Positions 11,862 to 23,841 of a stretch of 64,000 nt of DNA are shown here, in pieces. The translations under genes and the position numbers were made by a program. Origin of the DNA: Lactuca virosa (taxonomy: Eukaryota; Streptophyta; Magnoliopsida; Asterales; Asteraceae). Under the pieces are notes generated by a model that made no database searches, had not been told where the DNA came from, and was given only the letters and a program-made list of their open reading frames with translations. The stretch covers positions 79,389,631-79,453,630 of the forward strand of contig CAKMRJ010005745.1 of assembly GCA_928212115.1 (NCBI GenBank). Direction: 5' to 3'. The first letter of the stretch is position 1. The number at the start of each line of letters is the position of its first letter.

Positions 11862-14143
11862 TGTCACACCCCCAAACCAGAATGACAGAAACATTCGGGG
11901 GCGGATGACTTCACGTAGTATCATAACAGTTAAATATTTGTAAAGAAAGTAAACTCAACCATCATAAATATAATAAAAAGTTACATTGTTGCAAGTAATA
12001 CATGTTTCAAAAGAATATTACAAATATGGTGATTTAAAATGTTTTGATAACTGACGCCTTAGCGTTCCTTCTCCAAAAGCTGATGTTTACCTGTATTACT
12101 GATTCCCTGAGAAATACAAGTAGTTTTGAAAAAGTGTCAACAATTAAGTTGGTGAGTTCATAAGCGTTTTTGTACTGGAATTTGTATGTCTTTCGGTAAA
12201 AATAATTGAACGTGTTTTCCAGAAAATCCAATATTTTCTATGTATGTGTGATATTTGAAAAAGTTCCAAAGGCTGGAATGCAATAGTATCTTTCATGCTA
12301 AAATGGTGAAAGTGGATTTATACATATATAATGTAATTAGTGAATGCATTTAGGAGTCTCGTAAAACAAAAATATTTCGATACTCCATGTGAGTTTTATA
12401 ACCATGCTATTGACCCAGACTGCCTGTAACAACGTTCTTCAGGCGTTGCAGTGTTATGACGTTTGTCACCCCAAACCTGCCGGTCTAGCTGTAGCGAACA
12501 GTTTATGTGCGGGATTTTCAATCCCGTATAGATCTATACACAAGTATCACGCTCTCCCTACAAGAGATTATGGTTTATAATACAGGACTTGAAATGCGTA
12601 ATTGAGAGTACGGTGAAGTCGGATGTCTCACAAAACTTAGTATCAATAGATTTACGGAATGAAAAGTCCACATTTCTTGTAAATGAAAGTATTTCCTTTT
12701 TACAGTGTTTATGTAAAGAAGTCATGAATAACTCGTAAACTATACCCATTATAGTTTTTCGAAAGCGTGTTCCATTTGGTGATAAAAACTCGGTGTAATA
12801 CCAACTTTGCATGTAAAGTGTAACATTGGTATTAATGTTGTTTAACATTTATAAACAAAATGTAGGTAAAGTATTTGAAACCATATGTAACGATGCGTAT
12901 TTTAACATAAGTTTTCTCGTGTTTCACTTGTATTTCCCCCCCCCCCCCTAAAACATGAAAAGATGTGAAAATGTAGGGGTATGAACTCACCTGGAAAGTG
13001 TGGTGATTTGAAGAAAACAAGATTTTCTCAGGCGGCACTTCGACCGGAAAGTGGTGAATTTTTCGTGAATCTCGGAGCTTCGGACCTTCGTCGGGACTTG
13101 GATACGGAACCGGGGCGTCGGGGTAGTCTCGGGATAGTAGAAGTATGAAATTAGGGAGAGAAATTGAGGAATGAGCAAGTAAAAGTCGGAAGTCTCGCAT
13201 TCTATTTATAGAAAGGCTGCCAGGCTTCGTACGCTGGGCGTACTCCGAAGTACGCGGGGCGTACCCTCGTACGCGGGCCGTACGTCAGCGATGACGTCTC
13301 CGGTCGCCGGTCTTCGGATGGGACGGTAGTAGAGGCATAGGAGCGATGTGGCCGATCCGAGGCCTTGCATTGGGTACGCTGGGCGTACTCCGGAGTACGC
13401 TGGGCGTAACCCTTCGGATAAGCCTCGAAGTTTGTGCCCAAAACTTCAAAAATGCGTAACTTTCGCATACGAGCTCCGTTTTCGACGTTCTTTATATCCA
13501 CACGTAGGTGAGAATATATTCTACAACTTTCATTTAGACTCCGTCGACAAATTTTGAATTTATTGTTAATTATATTTTGTTTAATAGTTCGGGACAGGAT
13601 ATATCCGTTAAAAATTCATAACTTCTTCATCCGATGTCCGTTTTCGTCTGTCTTTTTACCGTTGTACTACTAATGTCGAGATCTTCGATTCTCGTTTAGG
13701 TTGCATCGGCTAAAAATCGTTCGATCTTTATTTCGAATTTTTAGCTGTCTACTTGTGTTCTGAAACGTATAAAAATCATAACTTCCTCATACGAAGTCAG
13801 ATTTGGACGTTCTTTTTATGTATGCTCACGGTTTGTTATTATCTACGAATTTCGTTTAGATACTTAAGGCTAAAAAGTATTTTATTGAAATTTCCCTTTT
13901 TACGCTTAACAGTGTTTTACCGGTTGTGTCGCGGATTTTCGATTGGTCATAACTTCTTCGTTATAACTCGGATTTGAGTGTTCTTTATATTTCTGAAAAC
14001 CTTGACACGATATCTAACACTTTCTGTATCCCAAATGAGACTTTAGAACACTTCATTTTTGACGCTTATTTTATTGATTCAAAATAGTTTATAATATTTG
14101 ACTTTTTGAACATTACATTGACTCGGAATATCGGGTTGTCACA
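11862..14143 (-). repeat. G1 3' LTR
   Basis: 2282 bp, TGTCACACCCCC to GGTTGTCACA on the plus strand. Contains a poly-C run at about 12936-12949, a minus-strand TATA box at 13201-13210 and GTACGC...GCGTAC palindromes just upstream of it. No host gene inside; open frames are incidental. Confidence 0.93.
13201..13409 (-). promoter_or_regulatory. G1 LTR promoter: TATA box and palindrome cluster (3' LTR copy)
   Basis: Minus strand TATAAATAGA at 13201-13210. Directly upstream in transcript sense lie GTACGCTGGGCGTAC-type palindromes at 13229-13243, 13250-13264, 13269-13283, 13374-13388 and 13395-13409. The position matches an LTR U3 promoter; binding of any factor is inference. Confidence 0.7.
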
Positions 14144-14156
14144 TCATCCCCCCGTT
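14144..14156 (-). other. G1 polypurine tract
   Basis: Minus strand AACGGGGGGATGA directly abuts the 3' LTR, as expected for the plus-strand DNA primer. The same tract is seen in G2 (34827-34839) and R (46918-46930). Confidence 0.85.
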
Positions 14157-14209
14157 AGAGGGAATTTCGTCCCGAAATTTAATCTAAGACATAGTTTATG
14201 GACTAGGAA

Positions 14210-16583
14210 AAAGATGCGGGTCCTTTTGTTTCATCTGATCCTCGCGTTCCTAGGTGTATTCAGGTCCTCGCTTGGCATTCCAACGAACCTTCACAATGGG
14301 TATGCGACTTTGTTTAGTTATTTTAATTTCCCGATCCATGATTTTACTGGCTCTTCTACGAAGTGGAGACTCTCGTTGATTTCAATTTCGTCAAGAGGGA
14401 TGACGAGGGTCTCATCGGACAAGCACTTCTTTAGGTTCGACACGTGAAAGGTAGGGTGTGCGTTATTGAGTTCTTGCGGTAATCGAAGTTTGTATGCCAC
14501 CGGGCCGATCCTGGCAAGGATCTCGAATGGTCCAACATACCTAGGGTTTAGTTTCCCATGCTTTCTGAAACGTATTAATCCCTTCCAGGGTGAGACTTTC
14601 AATAGTACCCGGTCCCCAACCTGGAATTCCAAGGGTTTCCGTCTTTTATCCGCATAACTCTTTTGTCTGTCTCTTGAAGCCTTTAGTCGTTCTCGGATTT
14701 GGAAAATCTTCTCGATACTTTCCCTTATGATTTCTGGGCTAGTGAGAGTGTTGTCTGGTACTTGACCTCTAGCTAGTTGCGTGTCACCCACTTCAGCCCA
14801 GCACATAGGTGATCTGCACTTACGGCCGTAGAGGGCTTCGAATGGAGCAACCTTGATGCTAGTGTGATAGCTATTATTGTACGAGAACTCGACCAATGGT
14901 AAATTAGTATCCCATGCCTTACCAAAATCTATCACACAAGCTCTTAGCATATCTTCTAAGGTTTGAATGATTCTCTCACTCTGGCCGTCGGTTTGTGGGT
15001 GGTAGGCGGTACTCATGTCCAGCCTCGTTCCTAGAGATTTTTGTAGTGACTGTCAGAACCTCGAGGTGAATCTACTATCTTGGTCTGAGATAATAGATAT
15101 TGATAAACCATGCAGTCGTACAATCTCTCTGATGTATGTTCTAGTTAGTTTCTCCAGCTTATCCGTTTCCTTTATTGGTAGGAAGTGCGCGGATTTGGTT
15201 AACCTGTCGATGATCACCCAGATGGTGTCAAGTCCACCCACTGTCTTGGGTAACTTGGTTACGAAATCCATGGTTATCCGCTCCCACTTCCACTCGGGTA
15301 TTTCAGGTTGCTACAATAATCCCGAGGGCTTTTGGTACTCTACCTTGACTTTGGCGCAAGTCAGACATTTGGCTATATGGGTAGCAATTTCAGCTTTCAT
15401 GTTTGGCCACCAATACAGTTTCTTGAGATCCAGATACATATTTTCTGAACCGGGATATACGGAGTATCGAGTCTTATGGGCTTCATTCATGACAACATCT
15501 CTGAATCCACCAAACTTCGGCGTCCAGATCCGATTCATGAAGTAACGGACTACGTCATCCTTGACTTCAAGATTCTTATCCATTCCTCTTAAGGCCTCCT
15601 CCGTCACATTTTCGGATTTCAAGGCTTCTATTTGAGCTTCCTTGATTTGCATGGACAGGTGTGAATGGATCGTCATGGTTAAGGATTTCACTCGGCGGCC
15701 CGAGTATTCCTTTCGGCTGAGGGAATCCGCTACTACATTAGCTTTTCCGGGATGATAACAAATTTCGCATTCGTAATCGTTCAGTAGTTCTACCCATCAT
15801 CTTTGCCTCATGTTGAGTTCCTTTTGATTGAGGATGTGCTGGAGGCTCTTATGGTCGGTGAAGATTGTACATTTCGTGCAGTAGAGATAGTGTCTCCAGA
15901 TCTTTAGAGCGAAAACGACTTCCCCTAGTTCGAGATCATGCGTGGTATAGTTGACCTCGTGCGTCTTGAGTTGTCTCGAGGCGTATGCGATGACCTTCCC
16001 TCCTTGCATTAGGACACATCCAAGTCCTTGGTTTGGCGCATCACAGTAGACTACAAAGTATTTTGTTCCTTCTGGCAAAGATAATATAGGTGCGCTACAT
16101 AGGGCTCGCTTTAGTGTTTGGAATGCAACGTCTTGTTTTTCTCCCCAGCTGAAGGTTACACCCTTCTGAGTCAGAGTGGTAAGTGGCTTAGCAATCTTCG
16201 AGAAGTTTTGTATGAACCTCCGGTAATACCCAGCGAGGCCCAAGAATTGTCGGATTTCCGTTGGAGTCCTTGGAGTTGTCCAGTTCTCGATTGCCTTGAT
16301 TTTGGAAGGGTCCACGTGTATCCCCTCCTTGCTGACCACGTGACCTAGGAAATCTACTTTCCGAATCCAAAATTCGCACTTCGATAATTTCGCGTATAGC
16401 TTCTCTGTCCTTAATGTTTCCAAGACCTGTCGGAGGTGTTGGCTATGCTCCTCTTTACTCCTTGAATAGATGAGTATATCATCTATGAACACGATCACAA
16501 ATTTGTCCAGAAAAGGACAACATACTCAGTTCATCAAGTCCATGCACACCGCCGGTGCGTTTGTCAATCCAAAGGGCATCACT
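14210..16583 (-). pseudogene. G1 pol, distal unit: RT (C-terminal part), RNase H, full integrase, chromodomain
   Basis: Starts at a junction (16583) where an RNase H segment runs into RT MPFGLTNAPAV. It contains FIDDILIYS (RT active site), RNase H (YFVVYCDA, FTDHKSLQHIL), the integrase HHCC domain, catalytic motifs TMDFVTKLP, IISDQDSRF and DGQSERIIQ, the GPY/F module and a chromodomain remnant at about 14210-14330. Defects: TGA replacing Arg in MNRV (about 16526), TAG replacing Gln before PEIPEW (about 15310), TGA replacing Trp after TSRF (about 15053), and a 2-nt deletion before the chromodomain. It is the only G1 copy that reaches the true end of pol. Confidence 0.88.
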
Positions 16584-17245
16584 GCTACATTAGCTTTTCC
16601 GTGATGATAACAAGTTTCGCATTCGTAATCGTTTAGTAGTTCTACCCATCGTCTTTGCCTCATGTTGAGTTCCTTTTGATTGAGGATGTGCTGGAGGCTC
16701 TTATGGTCGGTGAAAATTGTACATTTCGTGCCGTAGAGATAGTGTCTCCAGATCTTTAGAGCGAAAACGACTTCTCCTAGTTCGAGATCGTGCGTGGTAT
16801 AGTTGACCTCGTGCGTCTTGAGTTGTCTCGAGGCGTATGCGATGACCTTCCCTCGTTGCATTAGGACACATCCAAGTCCCTGGTTTGACGCATCACAGTA
16901 GACTACAAAGTATTTTGTTCCTTCTGGCAAAGATAATATAGGTGCGCTGCATAGGGCTCGCTTTAGTGTTTGGAATGCAACGTCTTGTTTTTCTCCCGAG
17001 CTGAAGGTTACACCCTTCTGAGTCAGAGTGGTAAGTGGCTTAGCAATCTTCGAGAAGTTTTGTATGAACCTCCGGTAATACCCAGCAAGGCCCAAGAATT
17101 GTTGGATTTCCGTTGGAGTCCTTGGAGTTGTCCAGTTCTCGATTGCCTTGATTTTGGAAGGGTCCACGTGTATCCCCTCCTTGCTGACCACGTGACCTAG
17201 GAAATCTACTTTCCGAATCCAAAATTCGCACTTTGATAATTTTGC
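16584..17245 (-). pseudogene. G1 pol, third RT-RNase H segment
   Basis: Begins where integrase (RQKSY) runs into RT (about 17246) and covers the RT thumb (HVVSKEGIHVDPSKIKAIE, FLGLAGYYRRFI) and RNase H (YFVVYCDAS to YHHGKANVAV). There it joins the next RT segment in frame. Near-identical to 19187-19846, about 2.6 kb away, which shows it arose by tandem duplication. Confidence 0.85.
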
Positions 17246-19186
17246 GTATAACTCTTTTGTCTGTCTCTTGAAGCCTTTAGTCGTTCTCGGATTTGGACAA
17301 TCTTCTCGATACTTTCCCTTATGATTTCCGGGCTAGTGAGAGTGTTGTCTGGTACTTGACCTCTAGCTAGTTGCGTGTCACCCACTTCATCCCAGCACAG
17401 AGGTGATCTGCACTTACGGCCGTAGAGGGCTTCGAATGGAGCAACCTTGATGCTAGTGTGATAGCTATTATTGTACGAGAACTCGACCAATGGTAAATGA
17501 GTATCCCACGCCTTACCAAAATCGATCACACAAGCTCTTAGCATATCTTCTAAGGTTTGAATGATTCTCTCACTCTGGCCGTCGGTTTGTGGGTGGTAGG
17601 CGGTACTCATGTCCAGCCTCGTTCCTAGAGATTTTTGTAGTGACTGCCAGAACCTCGAGGTGAATCTACTATCTCGGTCTGAGATAATAGATATTGATAA
17701 ACCATGCAGTCGTACAATCTCTCTGATGTATGTTCTAGTTAGTTTCTCCAGCTTATCCGTTTCCTTTATTGGTAGGAAGTGCGCGGATTTGGTTAACTTG
17801 TCGATGATCACCCAGATGGTGTCAAGTCCACCCACTGTCTTGGGTAACTTGGTTACGAAATCCATGGTTATCCGCTCCCACTTCCACTCGGGTATTTCAG
17901 GTTTCTACAATAATCCCGAGGGCTTTTGGTACTCTACCTTGACTTTGGCGCAAGTCAGACATTTGGCTATATGGGTAGCGATTTCAGCTTTCATGTTTGG
18001 CCACCAATACAGTTTCTTGAGATCCAGATACATATTTTCTGAACCGGGATATACGGAGTATCGAGTCTTATGGGCTTCATTCATGACAACATCTCTGAAT
18101 CCACCAAACTTCGGCGTCCAGATCCGATTCATGAAGTAACAGACTACGTCATCCTTGACTTCAAGATTCTTATCCATTCCTCTTAAGGCCTCCCCCGTCA
18201 CATTTTCGGATTTCAAGGCTTCTATTTGAGCTTCCTTGATTTGCATGGACAGGTGTGAATGGATCGTCATGCTTAAGGATTTCACTCGGCGGCCCGAGTA
18301 TTCCTTTCGGCTGAGGGCATCCGCTACTACATTAGCTTTTTCGGGATGATAACAAATTTCGCATTCGTAATCGTTCAGTAGTTCTACCCGTCGTCTTTGC
18401 CTCATGTTGAGTTCCTTTTGATTGAGGATGTGCTGGAGGCTCTTATGGTCGGTGAAGATTGTACATTTTGTGCCGTAGAGATAGTGTCTCCAGATCTTTA
18501 GAGCGAAAACGACTTCTCCTAGTTCGAGATCGTGCGTGGTATAGTTGACCTCGTGCGTCTTGAGTTGTCTCGAGGCCTATGCGATGACCTTCCCTCGTTG
18601 CATTAGGACACATCCAAGTCCCTGGTTTGACGCATCACAGTAGACTACAAAGTATTTTGTTCCTTCTGGCAAAGATAATATAGGTTCGCTCCATAGGGAT
18701 CGCTTTAGTGTTTGGAATGCAACGTCTTGTTTTTCTCCCCAGCTAAAGGTTACACCCTTCTGAGTCAGAGTGGTAAGTGGCTTAGCAATCTTCGAGAAGT
18801 TTTGTATGAACCTCCGGTAATACCCAGCGAGGCCCAAGAATTGTCGGATTTCCGTTGGAGTCCTTGGAGTTGTCCAGTTCTCGATTGCCTTGATTTTGGA
18901 AGGGTCCACGTGTATCCCCTCCTTGCTGACCACGTGACCTAGGAAATCTACTTTCCGAATCCAAAATTCGCACTTTGATAATTTCGCGTATAGCTTCTCT
19001 GTCCTTAATGTTTCCAAGACCTGTCGGAGGTGTTGGCTATGCTCCTCTTTACTCCTTGAATAGATGAGTATATCATCTATGAACACGATCACAAATTTGT
19101 CCAGAAAAGGACAACATACTCGGTTCATCAAGTCCATGAACACCGCCGGTGCGTTTGTCAATCCAAAGGGCATCACTGCTACATTA
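17246..19186 (-). pseudogene. G1 pol, second unit: RT (C-terminal part), RNase H, zinc domain, truncated integrase
   Basis: RT starts abruptly at MPFGLTNAPAVF, in frame with upstream RNase H. RNase H, the HHCC domain and integrase follow, including all catalytic regions (TMDFVTKLP, IISDRDSRF, DGQSERIIQ). Integrase ends at RQKSY, where it fuses to RT (junction about 17246). Stops: TAG in RNase H (about 18577, from a Tyr codon) and TAG at about 17905. The latter is shared with the distal unit, so it predates the duplication. Confidence 0.85.
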
Positions 19187-20534
19187 GCTTTTCCGTGATG
19201 ATAACAAATTTCGCATTCGTAATCGTTTAGTAGTTCTACCCATCGTCTTTGCCTCATGTTGAGTTCCTTTTGATTGAGGATGTGCTGGAGGCTCTTATGG
19301 TCGGTGAAGATTGTACATTTTGTGCCGTAGAGATAGTGTCTCCAGATCTTTAGAGCGAAAACGACTTCTCCTAGTTCGAGATCGTGCGTGGTATAGTTGA
19401 CCTCGTGCGTCTTGAGTTGTCTCGAGGCGTATGCGATGACCTTCCCTCGTTGCATTAGGACACATCCAAGTCCCTGGTTTGATGCATTATAGTAGACTAC
19501 AAAGTATTTTGTTCCTTCTAGCAAAGATAATATAGGTGCGCTGCATAGGGCTCGCTTTAGTGTTTGGAATGCAACGTCTTGTTTTTCTCCCCAGCTGAAG
19601 GTTACACCCTTCTGAGTCAGAGTGGTAAGTGGTTAGCAATCTTCGAGAAGTTTTGTATGAACCTCCGGTAATACCCAGCAAGGCCCAAGAATTGTTGGAT
19701 TTCCGTTGGAGTCCTTGGAGTTGTGCAGTTCTCGATTGCCTTGATTTTGGAAGGGTCCATGTGTATCCCCTCCTTGCTGACCACGTGACCTAGGAAATCT
19801 ACTTTCCGAATCCAAAATTCGCACTTTGATAATTTCGCGTATAGCTTCTCTGTCCTTAATGTTTCCAAGACCTGTCGGAGGTGTTGGCTATGCTCCCTAT
19901 TACTCCTTGAATAGATGAGTATATCATCTATGAACACGATCACAAATTTGTCCAGAAAAGGACAACATACTCGGTTCATCAAGTCCATGAACACAGCCGG
20001 TGCGTTTGTCAATCCAAAGGGCATCACTACAAACTCGTAGTGACCATAGCGAGTTCGGAATGCCGTTTTGGGAACGTATCTTTCCAGGACTCGCAGCTGG
20101 TGATACCCAGATCTTAAATCGATCTTTGAAAAGTAGCTTGCTCCTTGTAGTTGGTCGAACAGATCGTCTATGCGCGGTAAGGGATATCGGTTCTTGATCG
20201 TGAGTTTGTTCAGTTCCCGGTAATCGATGCACATGCGAAAAGATCCGTCCTTCTTCTTTACGAACAGAACCGGTGCTCCCCAAGGTGAGAAGCTCGGTCT
20301 GATGAATCCTTTGCTTAAAAGCTCGTTCAGCTGGCTGGATAATTCCTGCATTTCTGCCGGTGCTAGACGGTATGGCGATTTTGCTACTGGGGTAGCCCCG
20401 GGAATCAAGTCGATTCTGAACTCGACTTGACGTTCTGGTGGAACTCCTGGAAGATCTTCAGGGGAAATGTCGGGGAAATTGCAGATTTCCGGAATGTCTT
20501 TAATGTCTTTCACTTCTTGTTTCTTGTCTACCAC
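19187..20534 (-). pseudogene. G1 pol, first unit: nearly full RT plus RNase H
   Basis: Contains the conserved RT start (FPDISPEDLPGVPPERQVEF, LVKKKDGSFRMCIDYRELN-like region, LPRIDDLFDQLQGA, FSKIDLRSGYHQ), MPFGLTNAP and FIDDILIYS, then RNase H. A 1-nt deletion near 19633 (GTGGTTAGC where the other copies have GTGGCTTAGC) shifts the frame between RT and RNase H. Upstream, TAG interrupts the linker to protease near 20550. At 19187 RNase H runs straight into a second RT. Confidence 0.87.
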
Positions 20535-20539
20535 GTGGG

Positions 20540-22180
20540 CTAGGAAGGCATGCTATTCTTTGCGCAGGTATTTTCGGGCTTTGACGCAAGAGATGTGTCA
20601 CCATAGATGACAAGAGTTTCGTCACTTGGCAGATTAAGGTGAACGGCCCTTTCGTGACACGGTATACCGGCATGGTGAAGGCTTAACCAATCCATACCGA
20701 TGATGACATCAAAGCTTCTTATGGTGATCGGCATTAGATCGATTTGGAAAAAGTGTTCATTTAGAGCTAGTGTGCAACCTACATACAAATCGTTTGTGCT
20801 TTCTGTTTTACCGTTTGCCATTTCTACTGCAAATATCTTATTGAGTGCTTGGGGTTTTTGATTAAGTAAGTGTTTGAATTTATGACTCACGAAATTTTTC
20901 TCCGCACCACAGTCAAAGAGTATGCATGCATAAATGTCGTTGAGGAGAAACATACCCGTAACCACTATGGGATCGGCTATTGCCTCGTTCTGCCCTATTG
21001 CCAGGACTCTTCCTACGCCGCTAGCATTCTTTTCCTTAGGGCAATCCCTCTTGTAGTGCCCAGTTTCCCCACACCCAAAACATGCCTGGGTCACTCCAGC
21101 ACCAGGAACTTGGGTGATTGGTCGCGCCGGTGCCTTATAGAAACAAGCAGTGTGCCCTTTCCTGTCGCAGTTTTTACAGTGCATCTCCCGACAATTCCTG
21201 TTGTGATGGTAATTGCATTTTTTGCACTTTGGTAAGTTCCCAACATATTGTTTTACCGGCATAGGGGTAACAGGGACAACAGTGGGGGCAGTAGCGGCAT
21301 GGACTGCCACTATTTGTTTCTTTGAAGGTTCTTGCGAAGTTTAACCTTTCCTCTTGTTCCAATACTTCTTCTTCTTGTTGTTGTTGGCATTGCTATTATT
21401 GTTGTTGCTTCCTCTGGTTGGTTCCGGGACGACGGTCGTGACATCTTGGCAGACCCCATGATCAACGAGGGACTGTGCCAGTTGTTTGGCACTGTCGAAC
21501 GTCGTGGGTTTGGAAGCTAGCACACTTCCTCGAAGCTGGGGCGACAGTCCCCAGATATACCTTTCCACCTTCTTGCTTTCTAGGGCCATCATCCCTGGGC
21601 AAAGTGTTGTCAAGTCACTGAACCTATTCGTATAGGTTGTGATGTCCGGGCCCACCATAGTCAAGCCCCAAAGCTCATGTTCAAGCTTCTGAATCTCGCC
21701 CCTTGGGCAGTACTCTCGCAGTAGCATTTGTTTCAGGTTCTCCCAACCCATGGAGTTTGCCACCACCAGAGTTAGTGACTTGACGTGTCCATTCCACCAC
21801 GTTAGGGCTCGTTCGGAGAAAATACAGCCGACAAATTTTACTTTGCTCTCTTCGGGGCATGAGCAGATTTCGAATACGGCTTCCGTTTTCTCTATCCATT
21901 GGGATAGAGCCATTACTCTCCCGGATCCATTAAAGGGGATGGGTATTCTGTTGGAGAATTCCTTGTAAGTACATTCCCCGGAATGACCCTGGTTTTGGCC
22001 ATTAGTAGAGCTATTTATTCCTCCTCCTGATCCGTTCCTACTCATTTGTGCCATTGCTGCGGTTACGGCAGCTGTTACAGCTGCCTGAAAAGTAGCAGCA
22101 TCCATTGATGGAGGTGGTGGTGGAGGTGGTGTTGGTGCTCCTGTAGTATTGAAGCGTCGAGGATTCCTTCTTGGCGGCAT
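20540..22180 (-). pseudogene. G1 gag and protease
   Basis: Starts MPPRRNPRRF at 22180. A proline run and Ala-rich helix are followed by the gag core (CTYKEFSNR, ALTWWNGHVKSL, EYCPRGEIQKLE), then a stop (TAA, about 21341) in the basic linker, after which the same frame continues. Two zinc fingers follow: CKKCNYHHNRNCREMHCKNCDRKGHTACF-region Cys/His cluster and the knuckle CFGCGETGHYKRDC. Protease (ACILFDCGAEKNFV) has Cys where the catalytic DSGA motif has Ser. A frameshift near 20580 separates it from RT. Gag packages element RNA; the protease cuts the polyprotein. Confidence 0.88.
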
Positions 22181-22583
22181 GATTCTGCCATAAGTTAAGA
22201 TACGAATTCTTGATAAGTCTTCAGAAATGATTATGTAAAGTCTTAGTATTATATGTTTTGCGTTCTGAACATTACCGAATTTTGTAAGTTAATGGAAACT
22301 CACAATAATAAGTGTATGATTTCCTTAGTATTTTTAAGAACTTAATGGAATAATCAAAGAAATAATAAATGCGTGTCAATCTCATCGATATTAATATTTG
22401 ATACAATGATCAGGAAAATTTGACCTTATGGGTTTAGGGTACATCAATGAAAATGGGAAAATTTGACAGCATTCGGGCCCCCGAATTGTGCACTCATAAT
22501 CCTTCGGGTTTACATTTAAAAAGAAAGAGTAACACCAACGCTTAGTCGATAATTATATATACATAGCACCATAATTACGCGCT
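22181..22583 (-). other. G1 spacer between upstream ORF and gag
   Basis: AT-rich, no coding region and no conserved-loop hairpin seen. Confidence 0.6.
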
Positions 22584-23274
22584 CTACTCCGAGCGGGTGG
22601 CACGCTGCGGACCATGGTATGTGGTTGTGGAAGTCTGAGCTCGGGCTACTTGACGTTCAGCCTCGATGATGCGCCTCTCCATTGCGGCTTGGCTTTTACG
22701 AAACTCCCTTACTTCGGCTCTAGCAGCAGTAATGTCCTTCTGATGGGAAAAGGTGTGGTCTATTGTTCGCTCATGTTCTTCGTCCAGACGATGAAGTCGT
22801 ACCGCAGTGACAGCAGCGGTGGCCCCAATGTCCAAGAGTTGGCTGACATTCACTCTTGCTTGCTCGCCTTGGTTGGCAATGCGACGAACCATGACAGGGA
22901 GTGCCCTGTCAGCCGAACCCCCTGTTGTTGAGGTTATAAAAGTCGCGTCCCATGCCGTAAGGTGGTCGTTGTCCTTGTTCCTTGCTCCATCGTTTTAGGT
23001 CCACAACCCAACGGGGCGCCGGGCTCTGAAAGTTCCGTCGGGGAATTGCTGCTTCTCGGGGAGGATTGTAGATCTCCGGTTCCGAGTCAGTGTTCCCACC
23101 ATCTCCTTCCTCTTCTGAATCTTCATCTGGGTCTTCCTCGGGATCCTCTTCGGAATCCTCTTCTTGCTCTTCCTCGGGAATCTCTTCGGGATCTTCCTCT
23201 GGGTCCTCCTCAATTCAACCTCCATTTCCCTGGTTAGGGTAGTAGGAATCCCCGGGAATGTGAAATCCTGCCAT
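22584..23274 (-). pseudogene. G1 upstream ORF: acidic N-terminus and coiled-coil C-terminus, lies before gag
   Basis: Begins at the ATG at 23274 (MAGFHIPGDSYYPNQGNGG). A run of repeated acidic EEDPEED segments is followed by SEPEIYNPP, then YGMGRDFYNLN and a charged heptad-like region (MVRRIANQGEQARVNV to the stop at 22584). A TGA replaces the expected Trp after GNGG and a frameshift lies near 22910. X (41084-41745) and G2 (31421-31987) carry recognisable homologs in the same place. I do not recognise a function; it is not gag, env or a known host family to me. Confidence 0.7.
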
Positions 23275-23826
23275 TTCGTCTGATCGATAATAGAGGTACG
23301 AGACTTATATATAAAACTTGGGAGTAAAAAGGTAATTTTTGATAAGTAAATTTTTTTATTTATTTGACGATTCCTAATTTTAACTAAATATCGAGGTCCG
23401 CACAATTATTATAGTTCTTATAGTTTTATAAAATACTCCAATAGTATTTCAAATTTGTAAGTTTGATTCTAGTATTTTCTTTGGTAAGTTTTTGACTTGT
23501 TGCTCACTACGACCATTCCTCGACATACGTTGGTCACATCCAGGATAAATATAGTTGATCAGGCTATATTTATTCTCGATCTGATTACATACCCCGAGGC
23601 CTAATCGTAGCGTCGCAACTTGCCTTAATACTTTTGTAAAATTTTAACTACGATACGAGACCGATGCATGCGTGTACTTATACTTTTACAAAAATAGAAA
23701 TATATATCATTTCAATTTATTAAAAGTATAGTTTGTGAAAACGTTTTGTCAGAGGGTTTTAGTCCCTTTGCATTTATAGTTTGTATAGCTTAAGTGGTTC
23801 GATATACTTAGTTCATTATAAACAAT

Positions 23827-23838
23827 GCTCTGATACCA
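23827..23838 (-). other. G1 primer binding site
   Basis: Minus strand TGGTATCAGAGC lies three bases after the 5' LTR end; complementary to the initiator tRNA-Met 3' end. Confidence 0.88.
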
Positions 23839-23841
23839 ATC

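Noticed and set aside
15015..15545. 176-residue plus-strand open frame, with a twin at 17609-18139
   Set aside because: Antisense of the integrase coding region; twin exists because the region is duplicated.
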